64,000 bases of DNA, taken from assembly GCF_042665255.1 (NCBI RefSeq), contig NZ_JBHTCD010000016.1; one strand, written 5' to 3'. The translations under genes and the position numbers were made by a program. The notes under the pieces were generated by a model that was not told the DNA's origin, ran no database searches, and was given only the letters and a program-made list of their open reading frames with translations. Positions within the stretch are counted from its first letter, which is position 1; the number at the start of each line of letters is the position of its first letter. Shown one piece after another: positions 58,370-64,000 of this stretch. The stretch comes from Insolitispirillum peregrinum. Lineage in GTDB: Bacteria > Pseudomonadota > Alphaproteobacteria > Rhodospirillales > Rhodospirillaceae.

Positions 58370-60726
58370 GCTTGTGGCCCTTTGTCGGCACGGTCACTGC
58401 GGCGGCGGCTCTGGCTGCGACAGTCGCCGTCCCTGCCGCCCGGAAGTGGAGTGTCGGAGATATCCGTCAGGACTGGCTCTGCGGTGAGCTGGACCTGGAC
58501 AGGATTGATGCTGACCGGGCGACGGTGTGGACCAAGACCGGCACGGTTTGCCGGGTGTTCGCCATCGTTGGCGAACCCTATGAAACCAAGCCGCTTGAGG
58601 AACAGACCGTGCTGCTGAAGGGCCGGACACAGCTCTTTGACCAGTTGGCGGCGGAAGGTGTTGGCTGGAGGCTGTTCGGCGTCAAGCGGCGGCGTCCGAT
58701 GGTGCATACCAGCACCTGGCCGTCCCCGGTGCTGAAAATCATTGGTGATGCCGAAGAGGCCCTCTATCGCGAGAGCTACAGCATCCACTGGTACCTGATG
58801 GTATCGGCCAAAGACCTGTACCAGCTTGACAAGGTCAGCGGGCGTATCATGGCCCTGCTGCGACCATACAAGGTCGCGGCCCTCGAAAGCCCTGAGAACC
58901 GCACCGAGCCTTGCCTGTTGACAGGCTTTCTGAATTTTCTGGTGTGCGGTGATCTGCGCACCGACCTGCCTGCGCTGTCGGCAAACCTGTCGGCAACCCT
59001 GCCTGCCGGTGACGCCACCTTTAACAAGGATGGCTTGCTGACCATTGCCCTGCCTGCGCCGGTCCATCACCGGCTGATCGTGGTGCGGCGGTGGCCGGAG
59101 CTGGTTTCCGGCCAGATTATCGGCGATCTGCTGACCATTGATGGCGAGATTGACCTGACACAGGTCTGTCTCCCCGAACGCAAGGAGCTGGCCTCGGCGG
59201 TATTGTTGAGGAAAGCCAGGGAGCAGGGCAAAAACCCGTTTGCCGGGGCGGCGGCGCAGGCGGAAACCGAAGCGGTTCTGGATCAGATTTCAGGCGGGGC
59301 GGGTTGGCTCAAGACGCAATTCCACGTCACCGTCCGGGCGGCTGATCCGGCCCGGCTGGCGGGACTGGTCCGTCAGGTCACCGACATTCTGGCCCATTAC
59401 CGGGTCATCTATTCGGTCGAGACGGAGGGCACGCCGGTTGCCTGGTTCAACCGGCAACCCGACCACAACAGGCTACTACGACCCCTGAAGGTGACGGCAG
59501 AGGCCGTGTCTGCCCTGTGGCCGTTTGCCTTTGCGCCGGTTGGGCGAATGGCCTCGCCATGGGGGACAGGCCCGATCCGCTGTTTCGCCACCAGCACCGG
59601 ACAGGCGTACAGCCTGCAATTCCATCTCGACGCCCGCAAGGAAAGCCTCGGGCATTTCATGGTGTTCGCACCATCGGGGGTCGGGAAATCGACGTTGCTG
59701 ATGCACTTGCTGGGCGGGCAGACCAAGCACACCGGCGTCCCGGCCTACGTTTGCGATTCCAAGGAAGGCACCCGGTTCATGGTCGAGGTGATGGGAGGAT
59801 CATACCAGAACTATGACCGCCTCAGCCTCAACCCGCTGGCTGTCGCCGAGAATACCAGCCTTGACCGGCAACGCCTGCGCACCCTGATCCTGTCGATGCT
59901 GGGCGAGGCGGCGGCTGATCCAGAGACGGACGAAATCATCGGGCACATGCTGGAGACAGCCTTCATGCTGGAGCCTCACCAGCGGTCGTTCAACGCCCTG
60001 TTTGCCACCAGTTTCCCGCCCAACAGTCCCCAACGGCGGGCGATGGCAAAGTGGGTGGTGGACAACAAGGGGCGGGCCGGGCAATTCGCCCACATTTTCA
60101 ACGCGCCGCGTGACAGCCTGACCGACCTGCTCACCGATGCCCCGATTGTGGGCATCAACATGAACGAGGCGCTGGAGGACCCGTTGCTCGGGCCTCCTGT
60201 CATCAAGCACATGTTCGACACGATCACCCGCTGTCGGGCAACCGGGAAAATCAGGGGGGCAACAATCTTCGTCGATGAGGCGGCGAACTTGCTGCGCAAT
60301 CAGACCTTTGCCACCCAAATCGAAATCATGTTCCGCGAATTGCGCAAGGCCAACAGCGTGGTGGGGATGGCGTTCCAGGAACCGAATGCCCTGATGGAAA
60401 GCGGCATCGCCGCAACCGCCTGTCAGAACGTCGCCAGCCTGTTTTTCTACCCCAATCCGGGGTCAAACCGGGAAAGCTACAAGATCTTCAATCTCAATGA
60501 CGAGCAGCTCGATTTCATCCTCAACAGCGCCCCGCTGGGGCGGCGGGTGTTGCTGGTCAAGCGGGACCAGGCCACGGGGTTTGAGGAAAGCGTGATCCTG
60601 AATGTGGACCTGTCCGCACTGGATGGCGGGAACTGCCTGAAATACTACCGCTCCGGTCCCGGCCCGGTGCTGGAAATCGAAAAACTGCAAGCCGAATGGG
60701 GGGCATCATGGCGCGACCATCTTTGA
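58366..60726 (+). CDS. VirB4/TrbE-type T4SS ATPase
   Basis: A 786-residue ATPase that powers pilus assembly and substrate transfer. Walker A is FAPSGVGKSTLLMHL (residues ~434-448) and Walker B is GATIFVDEAANLL (residues ~630-642). A VirB4 N-terminal domain (CagE_TrbE_VirB family) precedes them. GMAFQEPNALMESGIAATACQNVAS near the end is typical. One hydrophobic stretch sits at the extreme N-terminus. I chose ATG 58366 overlapping the virB3 stop. Confidence 0.95.
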   Translation: MSLWPFVGTVTAAAALAATVAVPAARKWSVGDIRQDWLCGELDLDRIDADRATVWTKTGTVCRVFAIVGEPYETKPLEEQTVLLKGRTQLFDQLAAEGVGWRLFGVKRRRPMVHTSTWPSPVLKIIGDAEEALYRESYSIHWYLMVSAKDLYQLDKVSGRIMALLRPYKVAALESPENRTEPCLLTGFLNFLVCGDLRTDLPALSANLSATLPAGDATFNKDGLLTIALPAPVHHRLIVVRRWPELVSGQIIGDLLTIDGEIDLTQVCLPERKELASAVLLRKAREQGKNPFAGAAAQAETEAVLDQISGGAGWLKTQFHVTVRAADPARLAGLVRQVTDILAHYRVIYSVETEGTPVAWFNRQPDHNRLLRPLKVTAEAVSALWPFAFAPVGRMASPWGTGPIRCFATSTGQAYSLQFHLDARKESLGHFMVFAPSGVGKSTLLMHLLGGQTKHTGVPAYVCDSKEGTRFMVEVMGGSYQNYDRLSLNPLAVAENTSLDRQRLRTLILSMLGEAAADPETDEIIGHMLETAFMLEPHQRSFNALFATSFPPNSPQRRAMAKWVVDNKGRAGQFAHIFNAPRDSLTDLLTDAPIVGINMNEALEDPLLGPPVIKHMFDTITRCRATGKIRGATIFVDEAANLLRNQTFATQIEIMFRELRKANSVVGMAFQEPNALMESGIAATACQNVASLFFYPNPGSNRESYKIFNLNDEQLDFILNSAPLGRRVLLVKRDQATGFEESVILNVDLSALDGGNCLKYYRSGPGPVLEIEKLQAEWGASWRDHL

Positions 60727-61526
60727 GACGACAGAGGACGCGGCGGCAAAGCCTGCGCAAGCGGCTGCTGATTGCGGCTTTGTCGGCGGGGTTGGTGCTG
60801 GGGCCGGTCCACTGGGCGACGGCGACATACCCCGTGCTCGATGAGCTGGGGCTGGCCGAGGCCGGGAAGCAGCTTGCCGAAGCAAAGAAGATGGTCGAGA
60901 TGGTCACGCAGGAGCTGAAAATGCTCAAGGATCAGCTTGGCTTCATCACGGAAATCCGCAAGTTCGTCAACGATACCTTTGAAGCCATTGGCGAAATGGG
61001 GTCGATCACCTTGCCGCTGATCGGGCTGGTCAAGTCGAGGGGAAACATCAAGGAAACTCTCGGCTGCATGTTCGATCCGTCGAAAATGATCCCCGATATC
61101 GACTTCGATACCATCAATTTCGGCAACATGTGCTCCGCCCGTCAGGCCTATCACAAGTCCCTGATCGGCAATCCGAGCGAGCTGTCCAGCAAGCCGGTGG
61201 CCGAACAGAACAAGGAGCGGGAGGCCATCCGCAAGCGGCGTGATCAGGTCCATGCGGCGGCGGCTGTCGAAGCCCTGAGTCTGGGCACAGTGAGCACGAG
61301 TGAGGATGTGAAGAACATCGCCAACACCGTGGACCAGCTCGAAGACGCGGCCACCGGGGCCAAAACCATGAATGACCGGCTGGCGGTGTTGATCAAGGCC
61401 CAGATAGCCACCCTTGACGCGCAAGGCAAGCTGCTGGCGGTGCAGTCAACGCAACTGCGGCTGATGGGAGCGGCGCAGTTGCGTGACGGGGTGCAGACCG
61501 GGTTCGATCTGCCAACAGGGGAATGA
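60708..61526 (+). CDS. VirB5/TrbJ-type minor pilus protein
   Basis: A 272-residue exported protein. A basic start and hydrophobic segment (RLLIAALSAGLVLGPVHWATA, cleavage near residue 42) form the signal peptide. A coiled-coil-prone region (KQLAEAKKMVEMVTQELKML) and a helical C-terminal region with DRLAVLIKAQIATLDAQGKLLAVQ follow, as in VirB5/TrbJ. ATG 60708 has GGGGGG upstream; ATG 60696 is an alternative. Confidence 0.82.
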   Translation: MARPSLRRQRTRRQSLRKRLLIAALSAGLVLGPVHWATATYPVLDELGLAEAGKQLAEAKKMVEMVTQELKMLKDQLGFITEIRKFVNDTFEAIGEMGSITLPLIGLVKSRGNIKETLGCMFDPSKMIPDIDFDTINFGNMCSARQAYHKSLIGNPSELSSKPVAEQNKEREAIRKRRDQVHAAAAVEALSLGTVSTSEDVKNIANTVDQLEDAATGAKTMNDRLAVLIKAQIATLDAQGKLLAVQSTQLRLMGAAQLRDGVQTGFDLPTGE

Positions 61527-61534
61527 AAATGGCC

Positions 61535-62182
61535 TTATTTCAGCTTACTCACACGCTTATCCGCTTCGGCCATCATGGCTTTTTCTTTCATTTTGTCGTC
61601 TTCGTCGCGCCAATCCGGCAACAGACCACAAGCGTCAGGGAAGTTTCGTTGTCCTTGGTCATATCGTTTTTGACAGTCAATGCCCTCTCTCTTTTTAGCC
61701 GAATTGCTGAGGTATTCGTCAAAAGTAACTTTGGTCATCCCGCTCTTCCGATCCCTGAACCACGGAAAATAGACATTATCCCGCCATTGGTCGTAGGCAA
61801 GTTGTAAATCGTAGCCGCGCTTTAAAGGATCTTCTTTTGACAGGCCGTCAAGTTTCCTTAATGCAGCATTTTTGTCTTTTTTGTACAGAGAAGACCATGC
61901 CGAGAACTCTTTACTATATTTCCCCTCCTCGCGGGAAAAATCATCGTAGGACCTCAGGTTATCCCAAACGTTCAAAATGTACTTGTAATCGTTAAAACTG
62001 GACTCGACTGCGAACACATGCTGCTGCTTCAGTAATCCAGCCATTGATGGCGTTGAATAAAGTAATGGAGATAGAATTATGGCAGACAAGGCAGATGAAA
62101 ATATCAAATGCTTTACGTGTGAACCGATAGATCTGTACTTGGCGCAGGCGGAGTCTTTCACCAGAAATTTAGGTGATGCCAT
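61535..62182 (-). CDS. Unrecognised exported protein encoded antisense between virB5 and virB6
   Basis: A 215-residue protein on the strand opposite to the T4SS operon. A hydrophobic segment (HLIFSSALSAIILSPLLYSTPSMA) ending in SMA/GL looks like a signal peptide. The mature part is rich in Lys, Asp, Tyr and Trp and looks like a folded soluble protein with two Cys (GIDCQKRYDQ and PDACGLL). The DNA is visibly AT-richer than its neighbours. ATG 62182 has GGGGC upstream; GTG 62161 and TTG 62107 are alternatives. Its 5' end overlaps virB6 and its stop lies 8 bp from the virB5 stop. The family is unknown. Confidence 0.65.
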   Translation of the reverse strand: MASPKFLVKDSACAKYRSIGSHVKHLIFSSALSAIILSPLLYSTPSMAGLLKQQHVFAVESSFNDYKYILNVWDNLRSYDDFSREEGKYSKEFSAWSSLYKKDKNAALRKLDGLSKEDPLKRGYDLQLAYDQWRDNVYFPWFRDRKSGMTKVTFDEYLSNSAKKREGIDCQKRYDQGQRNFPDACGLLPDWRDEDDKMKEKAMMAEADKRVSKLK

Positions 62183-63146
62183 GAATGCCCCATTGGAAAG
62201 CCTTCTGCTTTCTCTGGTGGCTTTGTGGGTAACTGTCACCGGCATCAAGCTGCTCATGGGGGCAACCTCTCCCTTGGAAATTGTGAAAGACGCTTTCTTT
62301 ATAGCTCTTGCTGCAAGCCTTTTCCATGCTCAGGGCGGTGCTACCATCATCGTTGATATCTATAACGCCGCGCTTTCCATCATGGGTGACGCCTCGGCGG
62401 TTGCGTTCAAGGTTGCTGGTGGATCGGTTTCCAGCGGTCGAAGTGGCCTTTCCGCATTGGCTGAAAGTGGCGAAGCGGCAATCAAAAAAGTTACCGATGT
62501 CGTGGCAGCCATCACTACCAGTGCATCCACCTTTAATATTGGCCCATGGGTGGCCGCTTTTTTGCTGTTGATCCCCTACATCGTTCTGATCCTGGTCTAT
62601 TTCGGGCAGGTGGCGGTGGCCATCTTCCGCATGATGGTGCTGGCCTGCTTCGGGCCGTTCCTGCTGATCTGCTTTGCCTTCGGCTGGGGTCGCCAGATGG
62701 CATCTGCCGGGTTCAAGGCCACCATCGCCACCATTCTGGTGCTGTTTGCCTCAACCGTCGCGCTGGCGATGGCCATTTCCGGCATCACTCACCTTGACCT
62801 AAAGGGTGCCAGCGATGATCCCGTTGCTTTCGCTGCATTCAATAATTCAGCGTTCTGGGCCGCTGTCGCCATTGGCTGGATGACCATTGCCTTCATGAGT
62901 GAGGCAGCCTCTCTGGCCAACGCCATTGCCGGGACGTTCCTGTCCAACCAGGCGGCGATGATCATTTCCGGGGCGATGCAGGCTACCGGGCTGGCGGCGC
63001 TGAAGAAGGGCCGCGATTTTGCCGCGAATGCCTATGGCGCGGCCAAGAACGACCAGCAAACACGCTCCCAGCGGGCCGACAACATTGCCTCCCGTCGGGA
63101 TGAGCTGGTGTCGCGTGCCCGCAACATCAACAACACCCCGTCATAA
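62079..63146 (+). CDS. VirB6/TrbL-type T4SS polytopic membrane protein
   Basis: A 355-residue protein with about six to seven hydrophobic segments (for example LLLSLVALWVTVTGIKLLMG, WVAAFLLLIPYIVLILVYFG, ATIATILVLFASTVALAMAI) and a polar C-terminal tail (residues ~310-355). MMVLACFGPFLLICFAFGWGRQM is typical of VirB6/TrbL. GGAG at 62067-62070 precedes ATG 62079. The first ~100 bp are also covered by an opposing gene. The first ~450 bp are AT-richer than the remainder, like the antisense gene next to it. Confidence 0.85.
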   Translation: MADKADENIKCFTCEPIDLYLAQAESFTRNLGDAMNAPLESLLLSLVALWVTVTGIKLLMGATSPLEIVKDAFFIALAASLFHAQGGATIIVDIYNAALSIMGDASAVAFKVAGGSVSSGRSGLSALAESGEAAIKKVTDVVAAITTSASTFNIGPWVAAFLLLIPYIVLILVYFGQVAVAIFRMMVLACFGPFLLICFAFGWGRQMASAGFKATIATILVLFASTVALAMAISGITHLDLKGASDDPVAFAAFNNSAFWAAVAIGWMTIAFMSEAASLANAIAGTFLSNQAAMIISGAMQATGLAALKKGRDFAANAYGAAKNDQQTRSQRADNIASRRDELVSRARNINNTPS

Positions 63147-63157
63147 GGAGGCCGCTG

Positions 63158-63334
63158 ATGCGCCACCGTTTTTCCCTCGTCGTCCTGCTGTCCATCCTCG
63201 TGTCCGCCTGTGGCGGGCCGTCGAAAGAGCTGCAAACTGACCAGTCGGGCACGGACAAGATGCTTCCCAGCCCGTGCGCCTGCGAAAAGCTGGATTACCA
63301 CGGCACCGGAACCTTCAAGTGGAGGCAGGCATGA
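63158..63334 (+). CDS. VirB7-like small lipoprotein
   Basis: A 58-residue lipoprotein. The signal sequence MRHRFSLVVLLSILVSAC ends in a clear lipobox (LVSAC, Cys 18). The mature peptide has two further Cys (CAC). AAGGAG at 63145-63150 precedes ATG 63158. Size and position between VirB6 and VirB8 fit VirB7, which anchors the core complex to the outer membrane. The stop overlaps virB8 (ATGA). Confidence 0.8.
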   Translation: MRHRFSLVVLLSILVSACGGPSKELQTDQSGTDKMLPSPCACEKLDYHGTGTFKWRQA

Positions 63335-64000
63335 AGGTTTTACGCCTGCGCAAGACTGATCGTATCAGTCCGGCTGATCCGCCGCCCGATCATCGCCAGT
63401 GGCAGCAAGCGGACCCTTACGCCTTTCAGGCGCTGCATGTCCGGCTGGCGTGGATGCTGCGGCTGTCGGTGATCACCAACATCAGTCTGGCGGCGGCGCT
63501 GGTGGTCAGTGCAGGGGCGTTTGCCAGCCTGCTGCCGCTGAAGGAAGTCCGCCCGATGTTCATCCGGACTTCGGATGCCGAGGACCGGGTTTACCGGGTG
63601 GAGCCGCTGGAAAAGACCGTCAAGGGCTTTGATCTGGCGATGGAGGCGATGGCCAAGCGCTATCTGATCCTGCTGCTGGAAATCGACAAGGCCAGCCAGA
63701 AGGCCCGCTTCAACGAGGCTTTCGGGATGACCGACCGGGGCTATTACGAGCGGTTCAAGGCCGAGCGCCTTGATACCAAGGAAATCGACAAGGCGCTCGA
63801 TAGCGGCCTTGAGCGCCGGATTGTGATTGCCAACGCCAGCAAGCTGGTCAATCCGGTGCAGGAAAAGAAGGGCATCTACACCTATGCGGTCAATTTCACC
63901 CAGATTGACAGCCGCAAAGGCGTTGATATCGAACGCAAAGACCTGACCGCCTACCTGTCGATGACCACCGCGCCCAACAGCGCCACGGCCAGCGAACTGT
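63331..64000 (+). CDS. VirB8/TrbF-type T4SS protein (partial, runs off the window)
   Basis: 223 codons are visible. A short cytoplasmic N-terminus (KTDRISPADPPPDHRQWQQA) is followed by one membrane helix (VITNISLAAALVVSAGAFASLL, about residues 47-68) and a periplasmic NTF2-like domain that includes KRYLILLLEIDKASQKARF and YTYAVNFTQIDSRK. This is the VirB8/TrbF layout. ATG 63331 overlaps the VirB7-like stop. The 3' end is outside the window. Confidence 0.88.
   Translation, partial: MKVLRLRKTDRISPADPPPDHRQWQQADPYAFQALHVRLAWMLRLSVITNISLAAALVVSAGAFASLLPLKEVRPMFIRTSDAEDRVYRVEPLEKTVKGFDLAMEAMAKRYLILLLEIDKASQKARFNEAFGMTDRGYYERFKAERLDTKEIDKALDSGLERRIVIANASKLVNPVQEKKGIYTYAVNFTQIDSRKGVDIERKDLTAYLSMTTAPNSATASEL

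Noticed and set aside
61523..61807. Plus-strand 94-codon frame coupled to the virB5 stop (ATGA)
   Set aside because: The start overlap is attractive for a TrbK-like gene, but the product is hydrophobic noise without lipobox or signal cleavage, whereas the minus-strand translation of the same DNA looks like a real exported protein.

Overview
The window is high-GC DNA with an alphaproteobacterial gene set: an HdaA/DnaA-like protein next to a PerM-family exporter, a DUF2066 protein and purM; rplU-rpmA-obgE-proB-proA-nadD-rsfS-rlmH in a row; DmeR/DmeF metal efflux; and dispersed palindromic repeats of the kind common in this class. A Rhodospirillales-type chromosome fits best. I cannot name the genus from sequence alone.

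Layout. 1-2.7 kb: end of a malonate decarboxylase operon (mdcE end, mdcG, mdcB, mdcH). 2.7-3.05 kb: two dispersed repeats. 3.05-8.7 kb: hdaA, perM-like and DUF2066 on the minus strand, divergent from purM-purN and a VOC protein. 8.7-12 kb: a TetR/DUF2214 pair, a phosphopantetheinyl transferase, and dmeR-dmeF separated by a five-copy 55-bp tandem repeat. 12.1-15.3 kb: a siderophore receptor divergent from an ECF sigma factor, with a Fur-box match between them. 15.4-25.5 kb: UvrD/PcrA helicase, Lrp regulator and DMT exporter, then oxidoreductases (MDR, two SDRs, old yellow enzyme, aldehyde dehydrogenase) around a TetR gene. 26.2-29.5 kb: proVWX for glycine betaine or similar solutes. 29.5-40 kb: a LysR-flanked cluster combining a complete PotABCD-like importer with a HAD hydrolase, an FAD amine oxidase-like enzyme, a GMC oxidoreductase and a cupin. 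It looks like uptake and oxidation of an amine or amino-alcohol whose identity is not evident. 40-44.4 kb: a complete cell-surface signalling siderophore system (STN-type TonB receptor, FecI-like sigma, FecR-like regulator). 44.6-50.9 kb: tRNA-Ser(CGA) and the ribosome/proline/NAD housekeeping run. 50.9-54.6 kb: ArsC/Spx-like protein, purT, and an Amt ammonium transporter behind a sigma-54 promoter match. 54.6-64 kb: a LysR gene, then a conjugation module running off the window: TraK/TraL/TraM-like proteins followed by VirB2, B3, B4, B5, B6, a short VirB7-like lipoprotein and VirB8.

The least ordinary signals are: (1) two housekeeping genes, purM and rsfS, whose homology-supported starts are ATT and ATA, each behind a Shine-Dalgarno match; (2) an AT-richer secreted-protein gene on the opposite strand between virB5 and virB6, the slot that holds entry-exclusion genes in several conjugative systems; (3) the hairpin-bearing tandem repeat between dmeR and dmeF; (4) a small open frame overlapping the start of the first ECF sigma gene; and (5) the LysR-flanked amine/alcohol cluster. 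Functions are assigned by recognising family motifs in the translations. No database search was run.
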